NCBI GenBank assembly: GCA_947561395.2
Contig: OX387188.1
Location: forward strand, 6,990,150-7,054,149
Direction of reading: 5' to 3'
Source: Buxus sempervirens
Lineage: Eukaryota > Streptophyta > Magnoliopsida > Buxales > Buxaceae
DNA: 64,000 bases
A program made the position numbers and the translations under genes. Position 1 is the stretch's first letter. Each line of letters begins with the position of its first letter. The notes under the pieces are model-generated. The model saw only the letters and a program-made list of their open reading frames with translations. It had not been told where the DNA came from and ran no database searches. Positions 45,533 to 58,272 of the stretch are shown piece after piece.

Positions 45533-47581
45533 TGTGCGCACCTCGGACGCACTGAAAAAGCGTGTTACATGTTTTATGAAGTCGCCACTACCTAAAATGG
45601 TGCAGGTCGACACCTTGTTGATTTTTGGTCTGCACCAGTGATTCCGGATAAGTGACCTGATTACAACCCAGGGAAGTCCTTGAACACCCTGAGTTGCCCC
45701 ACCGAAATGGGTTCCCTTAAATTAGTTGGATATTTAATGGGCTATCTTATTTATTATTTTTATTTTTTTATTTCTTTTCTAATTTTTTATCATTTTAAGT
45801 GTACAACAAATATTAATCTATATGTCCAAGGCCTCCACAAAATTACATCGAAAGTAAAACAATATGAAAAAATCGAAACCATGCTAAAACAATTTTCAAC
45901 CACAAGAAAGAATCATCGCTTCAATGCTTGTTTCATTTGCTTTTTCCCTTTCTTATTATTTATTATTTTTGTTTTGTTTTGTAATCTATTTTTTTATCAT
46001 GAAAGATTAACTAATTACTAATTTACAAGGCAAGAAAATGAGACCACCTGAACTACTTTTAACCATGGCCTAATTACTAATTTACAAAGGAAACAAAAAA
46101 ATGAAATAACCTGAATTACTGCGCTATCCACATTCAAAGATTCATATCTCCCTCAATTCTTAACCAAATTGTGCGAAATTTGATTCCTTAGAATCATGAC
46201 TTTAAACCCTAAAATAACCTATAGCAGTTTTCAAAAATTCATTTTCATTTAAGAGATATGAAGCTCCAAAATTTACTATTAGACATTTCCAATTGAAAAT
46301 CTGAACCAAAGAAAATTAAAAATAACATACCTACTCATAGTGTAGGGTCTCGAGCATATTTTTAGATTAAACTAAAATACAAATACCACAAATCTCATGA
46401 AGGACTCCAGACTTGAATCAAATTAGAACTAGGTGAAAAAAATTGGTTTATCTGGAAAACAGGTGCAAACCTAATTCAGAAAAAAAAACTTAGAACTTTA
46501 CATCTTTGTCTTTTTTTTTTTTTTACATGATAAAATTACCCAAAGCCATCAAACATATATACATGTCTTTCACCAATCATTTAATCTTATCTCAAAAATT
46601 ATAATGAAAGAGAGGTCTCATACAATGTATTAAACAAATGACTCAACTGTTATGGATTGACACTTCAAATCAGGTCTTGGAACCTTGGTGTGTCGTGAAC
46701 AGTAGTTTTCCTTTCTCCCTCCTTGCAAGTAGATGTCCCTCTTCTTTTCTCCACTTCTTCCTACTTGCTACTTTTTCTTTCAAAGAACTCTCTTACTTGC
46801 TCTCTATTTTTTTTCAAATAACTCTCTTACTTTTTCTCCTCCCCTTTTGCTTCCAACTTCAAGCCCTTTTATAGAGGATTCCCACCGCTTCAACTTCTTA
46901 ACCCCTAACATTTCCTCTTCCTCTTCTAAACCTCTCATTTCCTTAACTTCTCTTCTTCCTCTCTTAAACAACTAACATTTCCTCTTCCTCTCTTAAACAA
47001 CTAACCCTTCCTCTTCCTCTCTTAAACACCCTCATTCAATTAGGTTTGGTCAAAGTCTATTTTGTCCCACATTTTTATTAGGCTTATGTATTTTTTTAAG
47101 CTTTGTCTCAATATCTCAAGAGAATATGAGTTGGACCAATTCGTCTAATTCATTTCTCTTTGTTTATTTTTATTATTATTATTTTTAATCTTAAACTTTT
47201 ATTAACTTTGTTGTTTATTTGCATAAAAAACCCCATTAGGAAACTTACTTATTTACTAAAACAACCCCACAAATTTTTAATTTATCATTGGTTACATGGC
47301 AGCCACCATGGCGTACACGTGGCTGTCATGTGGCATCCAATTTCGTTTTTGTAAAAATCCCCAAACTACCCTTTATTTCTTTTATTCATAACTTAGCCAT
47401 TTGAGATCCGACTTGAGCACGGTTTGGTGCATCGGAATCGGCTCAGAATTCTCTTTATTATGAGCTTATTATTTCAAAAAGACGGGTCCACTATAAAAAC
47501 CTCGATTTACGTGCCCACATATATGCCGGTTTAAGATATGCTTCTTGGGCAATTTTATAATGCAAAAATCGAGTGCTGACA
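45533..47581 (-). mobile_element. Solo LTR S, Tat-type
   Basis: A 2.05-kb LTR running tgtgcgcacc to gtgctgaca, flanked by the perfect 5-bp duplication caacc (45528-45532 and 47582-47586). Its ends resemble those of Tat-E (tgtgctcacg...gctaaca), as does its TATA box, but the middle is diverged. It splits the proline-rich part of Tat-H gag. Frames inside (45680-46021, 46638-46975) are T-rich or C/T-rich LTR sequence and not genes. Confidence 0.88.
46866..46873 (-). promoter_or_regulatory. TATA box of solo LTR S
   Basis: The minus strand reads CTCTATAAAAGGGCTTG. It occupies the same relative place as in Tat-E. Confidence 0.55.
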
Positions 47582-47586
47582 CAACC

Positions 47587-47854
47587 CATGGTGGTGGTTG
47601 TGGTGGTGCCATCGATGGGGATGCACTGGGTAAGGTGGTGGTGCTGTTTCTACTTGTTGTGGAAACAATGGTTGTTGCTACTGAACCGCTAGTGCTGCTG
47701 GTTGGACTTGTTTTAAGTCCCTTATCTCTACCATTAGGTCCTGAATGATTGTTGTCATACTTTCAACCTTCTATGTCAGATCATTAACAACTTGTGCTTG
47801 ACTAGACTCCACGAGATACTGAACAGGTGGTGTCTGGTTTCGTTGTGGATCCAT
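47587..47854 (-). pseudogene. Tat-H gag N-terminus
   Basis: Met at 47854 begins MDPQRNQTPPVQYLVESSQA, matching the style of the Tat-E start. One stop follows within a few codons (near 47780), then VESMTTIIQDLMVEIRDLKQ, a coiled coil, and a His/Pro-rich stretch that S interrupts. Confidence 0.65.
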
Positions 47855-48059
47855 TTCATTCCTTTTACGCGATCTTATCAAGTAAGAGCTTCTAGGAGCA
47901 ATTTTGGTACATGTTTGAACAATTAAAAAGTATTAGTGCACTTTTAAATGATCAATCAATTATTTTGTTTTGTATTTTTCTTCCTTTGTTTGGTGGAATA
48001 TGTTTGCGGATTCTTTATTCATTGTTTTCCTTTTTTGACATGGTTTGACTGAGATTGGA

Positions 48060-48480
48060 ATTAACTGATCTGTTTTAGTTTCATGAAGGCAACAAGGAAA
48101 GAGAACCTGGTTTTAGGGGACTAATTTTTTGTAGCCGCTTTGGAGCGACAAGGGAAAAGAACCCAGATTAACTGATTTGTTTTAGCCGCTTTGAGGGTGA
48201 CAAGGTAAGAGAACCTAAATTAATGGTCTATTTTAGCTACCCGAAAGCAACAGGGAAAGAAAACCCGAATTACTGATCTGTTTTAGCCGCTTTGGGGGGG
48301 ACAAGGGAAGAGAACCTGAATTACTGGTCTATTTTAGTTACACGAATGCTACAGGGAGAGACAATGTGAATTAACTAGTCTGTTTTAGCCTCACGAATGC
48401 AACAGGGAGAGAGAACCTAAATTACGAATCTTTTTTAGCCGCTTTGGAGGCGACAAGGGAAGAGAACTTGAATTACGAGG
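48060..48480 (-). repeat. Tandem array 1 in Tat-H spacer
   Basis: Eight units of about 50 bases begin (g)tctgttttag on the plus strand. Two sub-types are interspersed, one with gccgctttggaggcgac and one with cacgaatgcaac. The array matches array 1 of Tat-E in place and consensus but not unit by unit. Confidence 0.8.
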
Positions 48481-48504
48481 GGGTTTAGTTGAGCTCAGTG
48501 TCAT

Positions 48505-48945
48505 GGGGTTGGACTTCATTGGGTCTCCGCAAGGGGTGAGATAAAAAGTAGCACCCAGGCTTACTTCAGCCTGTCTCTGATTCAACCATCAGCTACCTCG
48601 ACGCCACCATTTTGGACCGCAAAGAGTCTCCGCAGGGGGTAAGCTAAAAATCAAATACTCGGGCGTACCTCAGCCTGTCTCCGATTCAACCATTGGTAGC
48701 TTTGGCACCACCATTTTGGGCCGCAAAGGGTCTCTGCTGGGGGTAAGCATAAAAGCAATACCCGGGTGTAACTCAACCTGTCTCTGATTCAACCATCGGC
48801 TAATTTGGCGCCACCATTTTGGACTGCAAAGGGTCTCCGCATGGGGTAAGCTAAAAAGTAATACCCAAGCGTACCTCAGCCTATCTTCGATTCAACCATC
48901 GGTTGCTTCGATGCCACCATTTTGGATCGTTATATTCGGCTGACC
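48505..48945 (-). repeat. Tandem array 2 in Tat-H spacer
   Basis: Four units of about 103 bases, with gggtctccgc-type motifs at 48521, 48624, 48728 and 48831 and gattcaaccatcgg in each. It is the counterpart of array 2 in Tat-E, which has a different period. Confidence 0.8.
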
Positions 48946-49063
48946 AAATGATCTTACAAAAAGATACAAACGGGTGTGACCTAAGCTTAAGGTCTTGGGT
49001 ACTTTAAGAAACACTTGCTGGGTTTGATTATTTTTAAGAGTGACTGATTTGAAAGAAGACATA

Positions 49064-51268
49064 TGTAAAATCCCAGATTTTAGTGATAAATAAAATTAAT
49101 TATTAAATAGACTAACTAGGTAAATAAAATGCAGGAAACGAAATCTTGGTTCAACCCGGAGGAGTCCAAGGTGAACCAGAGGAAACTGGAGAACCTATAT
49201 AAGGTGAGTTCATGATTTTAGGCCAAATATAATTTTAATAAAATAATTTGTAGTTGTGCTATGGTTTATATTAGTAAGAACTAATTAAAAATATATATAT
49301 AAGGAACTAGGGAGTTGGTCAAACCCTAAGGAAGTGGGGTGACCCAAAGGATTGTTTTGGTTTGAAGTTTAATGACTTGATTAGAGTGGCTTAAAGAAGG
49401 AGGTTATTTAGGTAAAAGTGAATGAATTAATTAAATAACCTAAATATTGCATGAGCAATTCACATCCATCACAAAGAAGAGCAGCCGCACGCCTACATCT
49501 AGTCTCCTTATTCTTCTTTCTTCTACCTAAAGTAAAACCCTAATATTCAAGCACTTTCTAGAGCATTTTTAGAGAAGAAAGGAGGAGTAATTTCGTACTT
49601 AAAAACACAGGTAAGATCAAACCAAGAGAAAAGTTCTGTTTTGAGAGATAGATGTGTTGTTAGATTCCTAAAGACATGATTTTCTTAACCCAGAAGTAAT
49701 CGAGGCTTGCTGGGCTCGTTTGGCATTCTTATGAGTGATTTTGCAGTGCTTATAGGAGAGGTTTTAATTCCCAAAAACAGGTACGTAGTCCCTTTAAAAC
49801 ATGCACAAAAACAAATTCGTGTTTATTCGATATTCATGGTCATTCAATGGTTTGAATGGTTGTATGCGTGATTTATGATGTTTTATTTATTGGAAATTGT
49901 TCTAACATATTTAGAAAGTGTTTTAGAATGATTTAGAATGGATTTGATGAATTGGATATTGAGTGGTTGAATTTTTATTGATTTTCGTAACTTTTCGGGA
50001 ATTTTCTCTGTATCGGGCCGCCCGAACAGTCGCTCGAGCGCCCTGTGTATTTGTTAAAAACCCGAGAGCAATTTTCCCAGATGACCCGTCGCCTGATCAG
50101 TCGCTCGAGTGATCTATCGAGCGACCAACCCTGAAACAACCTATTGTATAAGGTCGTTCGAGCGCCCTTGGCCGCTCGAGCGCTTTGTCTGTCAGATTTT
50201 TCAAAATTGGACAATCGGCCTAGTTTTTCACTACAAAATTGTTTTTATCCATTTTTAACCTATGTACCATCAAGCTTAGGGTATTTAGAGATAGTTTGCA
50301 TTGGCGGATGTTTAAAATTCCTTTTTATAAAGATTTTGGGTAGATTTTACCAAAGAGGCACTTTTACTTAATAATACCATTGTTCCAAATGATTCTATTT
50401 TTAACCGAAGTTGATTTTGTGAGTTGATACACCTGTATTTGGGTGATATGAAGGTATTTTGTGCATCGATGGAGTCGATACACATTCAGGACATATTTTC
50501 CAGTTGAAACCTGGAGTTTGGACATATGAATTGGTACATTCTGTTTTGGTTTTTGGGTCACAGTTGTGACAAGGCAGGTGCCTGGTTTCTTATTTCCACA
50601 GGGCGGATTTGGTTATTGTTATACATATGAGGTTCTATATTTGTGGGTGTTATTGAGAAGTATGTCCATTCCTTAGTTTGTTTTTCCACTGTTGAGTGGG
50701 CTTAGCGGTTATATGGATCCATAGAATAGCTAGTAAGTGATCTATTCATTAGAGGGGTTTGAATTCTGTGTCATAGGCATTCCATCATCTCGAGGGTGGT
50801 ACTGCTCCTGGATAGGTTGGTTGTTACGTTACCCACTCCTGGATAGGTTGGGCGGTACATGCTAACCCTGGAGAGGGCGTTGTTGGGGTAGAGACTCCAG
50901 GGGATTACTGTGATTACCAGGAAGAGGACTATTTCATTCCTGTGTAGGTTCAGGAGGACATATAGATCTGATTTAACTTTTTGTTTAAGGATTGACATTA
51001 GTTTATTTTATTTTGAGGATTTTGATTATACTTCTATGGTGGATGTTGCTTATTTAATTAGTTGACCCTTTCCAGACTTTATGGATGAATTAATAATGGA
51101 ATATTTTTGGTGGTTTAATTCTGCGCTTTTTGAAGAAATGTCTTTTATTTCCGCACTCTAATATAATTAATAAGATTGTTTAAGTCTGGATTAGTTGTTT
51201 GGGCCATTTCCCTAACAAACCAGATTTGGGTTTATGTTTTTTAAATAAACCTGGATCCGGGGCATTAC
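49064..51268 (+). mobile_element. Solo LTR M, chromo-B family
   Basis: It runs tgtaaaatcccag to ggggcattac, with its last base at 55361 beyond N. The duplication acata flanks it (49059-49063 and 55362-55366). It matches the chromo-B LTR but lacks about 0.3 kb (equivalent to 26370-26665), including the stem-loop block. GC-rich ctcgagcg repeats are at 50015-50200. N is inserted six bases from its 3' end. Confidence 0.88.
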
Positions 51269-51508
51269 TGTAACGCCCTGGATCCAAGTTACGTAGATAA
51301 AACCGTAACTTATCTCCGAAGGTTATTATATAACCCAGGATAGCAAATCAAAGTGAAGGAAAACATGAATTAAACAATAACTATAAAATCAGAGTGCACT
51401 AGCTCCAATATAAAATACCATAACCGAGGCAAACTCACATGAACCAAGCATATACCCGCTGATGCCGTCCTTACCAGAAACTGAAATCAAAACAAAACAA
51501 AACGTAAT

Positions 51509-51524
51509 GAGATACGAATATCCC
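51509..51524 (-). other. Conserved LTR stem-loop in N
   Basis: On the sense strand the arms are GGGATA/TATCTC around TTCG, one G-T wobble pair as RNA. The T-rich tract and CAG follow. Confidence 0.6.
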
Positions 51525-54500
51525 AGTAAGCAGCACATGCATGCTCAAATACAGTTTATCAGTTCTAAAATATGATACAGTTGTAATTCATGCAACAGTA
51601 GCAATAACACATCAGTTCCGAATAACTCGAGTAATTCAACAGTAATCCATCGATCAGTATGAGTTATAAGAATAATCCAGTTTAACAAACATATATGTAA
51701 CATCAAATCAACAGACGATAAGTCACCGTAGGACTCATGAAATAAGACTACCTTTAACTAGTGTAAGACTATGCTCACTATGCCACCTCCCGGCTTATGA
51801 GCGAAGCCGAGCTACACGGTCATCGACTTATTGCGGGAGAACCCATCCAGATACAGTAATGGGTTGGCATGTACTATCCTATCATAGCTGCAGCCAACCA
51901 GATACAGAGAATGCCTCATCGAGATACACGATGGAAACGCGTGCATGAACAAAGTGTTACGACTAGCAAAGAACAATCCTTCCCACTATCTAGCTCCTAA
52001 CATGGATCCATATCGAGCTATGCCCACTAGACTCTAAAACCAAAACCAACCGTGAAATCCAGTAAGCATAACTCATCTCAATCTCAATCATACCATCCCG
52101 AGCTACACGGGGCATCCCCGAGATACACGGAGGTAACAACATCCCGAGCTACACGGGCATCTCCGAGATACACAGAGGTAATATGACCATCAAACCATCA
52201 AAGAAATCCCAAACATCGTTCAAGTACATGGAGAAAACCAAATAATCACATTTATCCAAACTAATTTGATTTCAAGTCCTTTTTCAAAGTATCGCATAAA
52301 ATTCCATTTTTATAGTCAAAGTTTGGTGAAATTGCTAAATTTCGGTTAAACCAGCAAATCCGGATGTTAAAAACTAGAATTAAATGCCATTACTAAAATC
52401 AAACCTAAATTACTTAACTTGTGCCCAAACAGTAGCTCTTTCTATACATATTAACCTTAGTTCACTCTCTTATTCCATTTTGATTTGGTTTTATAAAATA
52501 AGTCTTCTCTTGCCCTCACACAATATTATTAATTTCTGTAGTTTTCCCGAGGCTTGACACACCCTCCGATAATCAAAATTATCCTTTATATTTAATTTAC
52601 AAGCTATTTCCATTAACTTCCATAAAACCCCTTTAAGAGTCAGTTTATGTTAAAGTATTATTCTCAACTCAGCCAACAATTTCAAATGCTAGAATCAGAA
52701 TTTAATCCTCTTAATAAATTCAGTTTTATTGAACTCATGGTAAGCTCAAACAGTAGCTTCCCTATATAATTTATACTTAATTTAATATTATTTAACCTAA
52801 GCTCTCAATGCCTTTTTTTTTTACACTTCCAATTCATTTAATTACATCCCATTGCTTTCCACTTCTAAGCTAACTTACATGCTGTAAATTCTCTCTAGTG
52901 TATCCACAAACAATCCTAAATGAGATCAAAACCTGAAAGAGACATTTACATAAGTTTCACTTTAGAATTCCCATGCACTAAACTCTTTTATCATATACAA
53001 AATCTTTACCTGTTTTCATAAGATTTAAACACCCAACTTACAACATAAGTTCAGCAACTCACAATCCTCTCCAACTCTCCTATATAGGTCACTAATTAAT
53101 CCAAAACCTCACACCTTAACATAACTCTCGATGGTCTATACTTGCACGAATTTACATCTTAACTAATTTAATATAATTCATATTTGCATTACTTCACTTC
53201 CCTAAACTCACCACCTCTTTACTTAAGAAATTCTGGTTTCAGTATTTAAATTTTCGAGATATGTTTCCCCTTTAGTACTTCAGTTCACTCACTCCCTTTT
53301 AGTCATTTCTATTTAATTCTATAGGCAATTCCATCATTTAAGGTGTTCAAATTACAAAATATAAGAGCTGGACAGAATTCAGATTTCATCGTAATTCACA
53401 ACTTATTAACTAATGAATTTTCTGCATATAATACTTACACCTTAGTATTCCCATCTTCAGCACCTATACTTCACCCACAATATTTCATTTACCACCTATT
53501 TCAGCCCTCTATGAGTAATCCCAAATTGGTTTTCAAAGTGATCTACATTTGAAGTCTCAACATGATGAAACATAAGCTGCTAGGAGGGTAGGCTCCCCTT
53601 CAGCAGCACTCAACACATACACAATATCTCCCATGCTCAATTGTAGAAAATCCCACTCAGCATGAATTAACCTAAGGTTATCCTTCCAAACCAATTCCCT
53701 GATAACTAACCCTTCAAATAACATGTCTAGCCTTACTTGAATTTAGTTTAGTTATTCCCACCACTAACACAACATTAGCCTCTCATGTTAGTGCTCAAAC
53801 CCAAATTTCAGCAACCTAAACTTGAATTCCTTTTTCAGAATTTCTTGTTTATAAAAGGAAACCAAATTCTCGTTTAATTTAGTACACAATTTAAACTCTA
53901 AAGTAGCTCCAAGTACCTAAACAGAAACCTTAAAGAGTTACAAGAATGGGGCGCCAACCCTTGAGAAAGTAGGCACCACTACCAATTCCTCATTACCTCA
54001 TCTTATTAAAATATAACTCTTCATACACAATTCTAAGCATTTAACAGAAACAACTAACTGATATAGCGGAGTTAAATATATGAATATAAAATCAACAACA
54101 ACAGCCGCTCATGGTTGTGGATTGCATCTGGCTCTAACCCTTGAGAAAGGTTGGCGCCAGCAAGTTCTTTCCTAGAACTTTCACCATATTTGATCATATA
54201 ATCTAGGAATGAACTGTTTTTTTTAATTCCAAACATCTTCCATCATGAACCTAACTCTTTAACAAATGCTTTAGCAACAATTTGAATTTAATTGAAACAT
54301 CATCAACTAACCAACTAACCTAGCCGCCAGCACCCATCTTCAAAACAAAATCAGCAAGAACATTCTTAATACTTCTATATATATGTAACCTGAACAAATT
54401 TACTTTAACTTAACACTTCCAGCAGATAAAAACTCTTTTAATTAACCAGAAATCATGCTGTAAATTCATTTGAATCCATTCTTAAAATTGTTCAAGGCTG

Positions 54501-55036
54501 GGTGCCAAAAATCTGTAGAAACAGGGGTTCGTATGCTCTCTAGTTCAAAATCAATTTTATATTCAAATTAGAACAACTAAAACGAGTTAGATTGTGCTAC
54601 TTACCTTGCAGATCAGTTTTGACCTTCCACAATAAGCAAATCTACGAATTGACTTTAGATTTCTTCTCTCTCTCCCTCTTATTTTCTATATTTCCTGCAG
54701 AAACGACTGAAACTACTCATATCTGCCCAGATCTGAGACCTAATTCGAAATAGTAATAGATTATAAGCTAAAATACTATAATTCGATGATAACTTACTCG
54801 AACAAAACCGAATTCGCGGATTTGAACTACTCTTGACAATTTCATGTTGCTGCCGCAGATTTATTCCAGCTCTTCTTCAAGCTGAGATAAGGATCAGATC
54901 AGCACCTCTCTGATCATTGTAGAATTTTTCAGATCTCTCTCTCAAGACTCTAATTCTACTCTTCCTCTCCTCTCTGATTTCCAGATCTCTCATTTGCACA
55001 ACCAACGAAACAAACCGCCAAAACACAAACGAGCCT

Positions 55037-55045
55037 CCTTATATA
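55037..55045 (-). promoter_or_regulatory. TATA box of solo LTR N
   Basis: The minus strand reads GCTATATAAGGAGGC, a strong plant TATA context, about 310 bases from the LTR start. Confidence 0.6.
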
Positions 55046-55361
55046 GCTACCGCCAGGAGAGTGTTTTAAAACCAGATTCTATACTTGTCATTCCAGCAAA
55101 GCTCCCTACATAACCACCATTGAACTTGATCTGATTACATGCTAGCCACACTACGGACCCACTAAAAACCCGGCCAACGAACTCAATTAACCAATATACC
55201 CTTATAACAATTCATTGCCTCTTAATTTCTAAATTTTTTTTTCTCTTTAAATACTTATTATTTTTTTTCTTCATTTCTGGAATTTTCCATCAATTAAATA
55301 ATTTAATCAACCATAAAATCCAAATTTTAATGTTATTAAAATTCAGCATTTTACAATTACA

Positions 55362-55581
55362 ACATAGGGGGTCAAAGTGACTAGAAACTGCAATTTCTTA
55401 GCATCAGAAAGATGGGTCTGTCAGAGACCAAATGGCAATTAAGGAGTTGCAACAAACATCTGCAAATTAATTCATTATCAAAATCATATAATTGTTCTAC
55501 CAGTTCCAAGTTAGACTCAAAAGGAAGCATTTGATTAAACCAGAGAAATCACAAGTTCAAATTACAAATAAAGGGGCCTTT
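55362..55581 (-). other. Tat-H spacer between M and P
   Basis: Non-coding spacer of Tat-H that continues 49063 once M and N are removed. It corresponds to 37140-37440 in Tat-E. No gene is seen. Confidence 0.55.
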
Positions 55582-58267
55582 TTTAACACCCCAAATCCAA
55601 TTCAATAACCAAACCCAAAGTGTTAGTTAAAATTAGGCCAGAACAAACTAAATTTATGGGAATTTAAAATTTTTAATTATATCAAATTACAATTGGAAGC
55701 ATAGCATATTTAATTCAATTTAATCAAATAAATTTACAATAAGAATCTCTTTATTCTAAATTTGTTATATGGTCATAACCACAATTCTACCCATAAGTAC
55801 ATACTCCAAACTTGACAATCTCTCCAAGCATACCTAAAAAATAGGGGAAAACCGGAGTGAGATATAAATCTCAACAACTAACAAGGTACATGCAATAAAA
55901 CAATCTATTTTTATGAAATAATCGAGATATATCGATAAATCAAAGCAAAGGCAATAATTCAAATCCATATAAACAATCCCAATGTGAACAATAAAAAATA
56001 CACAAAATACCACATGTAACATCACAGGACTCATGAAGCAAGATAAGTCTTTGAAAAGAAACTCTTTATTTGCTACGCCACTATGTGACTTATGATCGAA
56101 GCTAGTAATAAAATCCTCAAACCCGAATGAAATATGAGATATGAGGCCTAGACACCGACTTATTGCATACGAAACTCACGTACCAGCCACTCATATCTGA
56201 AATACGGAGTTCGACATGTACCACCCAAGCATGCAGCCCCTGAATCTGAACATGGGGATGGCCGCTAATCTGCACATACAAGGTACTCATCAGCAACTGG
56301 TATTTGAAATGAGACCCCATTGACATGAAGACCCCCAATTCAAACTAACTTGCAAAGGAAGTGCGAGCGCAAACTCAAAGTAATCAACCCAAAGGAAATA
56401 CCCCCTCACTATCTAGCTTAGCCTATGAATCTATATACCGCTATGCCCGCTAGACACAACTCACACATGTTACACTTTATTCTATTTACAGTTAATTTGT
56501 CATTCCATGTGCATATTTCCATAACCCATGATCTTAATTATAGTAATTCAAAATCAATTATCATATGTCATTCTCAAGTATTATACATGTCTCAATCTTC
56601 CTAACCTGAAATCAATCCCTTTGAGAAAACACAATCAAACCACAAATCATATCTCCAAATCAGATTTCATAAATGTTATTATATGTAAATCATGATTATT
56701 AAGTTTTCGACAAGTTGTATTTCACATTCATAATTGATAATAAGGTTCCTAAGTCTTGATTAAAACTTCTCTAATTAAATTACCTATTAATGCCGAACTT
56801 CTGTATTTAAAACCTAAGGTATTACATTTTGTAATTTCTGTTATTCTTCACTTTCAGCAGATCACACAGAAAATTGTAAAATCTGGAGCGCCCATGTCTG
56901 GAAATCTGGAAATCTGCCAAAAATCAGAAAATTGTAAAATCTGGAAATCTGTCGGAATAGTATGGGCGCTCAATAGGTCGCTCGAGCGCCCATGTCTAGC
57001 ACCCACTGTTAGAACGTGTAATTTGGGGATTTTTAGGTCTAAATTAATACATAATAATTTTTTCAGTAATTTAATTATTGTAACACCTGTATATGGATTA
57101 ATTTGAGGTGTAGGAATAGACGGAATTAAATTTGGAATTGAGACTAATAATTTGGAACGATGAATGTAAAAGGTGTTTAAAAGAACAAGGTTGTGGAAAT
57201 TACAAAACCAAGTCTACAACACTCAAGAATTATTTGTATCAATTAATTGCAAATCTTTGATCATCTACAAGGATCAAACCTTTACTCATTAATACTTTCA
57301 TACTTTTCTTTCAAAAACATGAAAACCTATCGAGGAAAAACAAACGTATCCATTAAACATATTTTCGTCTAATCAAATCAATTAGAAACCAATCCAAATT
57401 TCTATTATTTTCACACCATCCTAGGGTTCTCCAAACAAGATCTCCACCATTCAGATTGTAGTCCTACCAGTCGTGAACAAAACCTCCAAATTTAAGGTCA
57501 ATCCAAGGGTGAATCTCTCCCTATCTAACTTTGATGGGTTCTGGTCAGAGGTTTCTGCAACATCTCTTTTCTCCTGTAATCTTTTTATTTACCTCTTTCT
57601 CTCTCTCTATACTTCCCAAACGTGTGAGCTCCCTTTTTCTCGTCCTTTTCCTCTATATAATTTGATTAGAATAAACTCTGAACCTTCTCTAATGTCTTGC
57701 TTAAATAGACTAATCTAATAGGAGTCCAATTAGGATTTGGAAACCTTCTAATTAATTCCATCTTTCTCTCCTCCTTCTAATTCTCTTTTTTAGTACCTTA
57801 TCTATTAAATCCCTTACAAAATAAACTCATACTTTAAATAGATTTTCTTCCATATTTTTATACCTATTACTAAATATTACCTAAAACACTCTATTAAGTC
57901 ACTTTTTCCCCAAATTAAAGCCACTAATTAATTATAATTACCAAATTGCCATTTTCATTCTTTTAAACCATAATTATTACTTTTTAACTTCTAACCTAAT
58001 CTAATCAAATTTTTATCTTCCCTTTTCCAATTCTTTTAATTACCTAATGATTTAATTTATTGATTTGCACTTTTGGAATTTACTGAAATGCCCTTTTTAT
58101 CCTCATAGATTGATTTCCTTTAAAAATTTTCTTTTATTTAAAAATTATTATTTATTTAAATTATTAATCCTCTAAATTTCCACTCTTTTATTTTCACTTT
58201 GTTCATGCCCCTATTTTCTTTTATTTATTTATGCCTTAATTATTACCCAAAAATTCGGGGTCTTACA
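55582..58267 (-). mobile_element. Solo LTR P, K/F family relative
   Basis: A 2.69-kb LTR from tttaacacccc (an altered tgtaacacccc) to ggtcttaca, flanked by the perfect duplication ccttt (55577-55581 and 58268-58272). The stem-loop is at 55859-55872 and a gagcgccc section at 56885-57000, where a segment with aaatctggaaatctg is also duplicated. Frames at 56756-57106 and 57473-57718 are LTR sequence. Confidence 0.86.
55859..55872 (-). other. Conserved LTR stem-loop in P
   Basis: Arms GAGAT/ATCTC with an ATAA loop. The sense strand continues with CACTCCGGTTTT, a pyrimidine tract and TAG. Confidence 0.6.
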
Positions 58268-58272
58268 CCTTT

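Larger units (their letters stand above)
51269..55355 (-). mobile_element. Solo LTR N, chromo-A family
   Basis: A 4.09-kb LTR on the minus strand, tgtaacgccc at 51269 to cattttaca at 55355, flanked by the perfect duplication attac (51264-51268 and 55356-55360). It is the chromo-A family but longer. A good TATA box is at 55037-55045, the stem-loop at 51509-51524 and gcgcc-rich segments near 53950 and 54160. Short direct repeats of the cgagctacacgggcat type occur at 52095-52180. No internal region remains. Confidence 0.88.

Noticed and set aside
45680..46021. A 113-residue frame and two hydrophobic frames in 46638-46975
   Set aside because: They lie inside solo LTR S and reflect T-rich and C/T-rich composition; no signal or domain is convincing.
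52095..52180. Alternating cgagctacacgg/cgagatacacgg repeats as possible regulatory sites
   Set aside because: They are a local duplication within LTR N, without a counterpart in the A LTRs; nothing supports a function.
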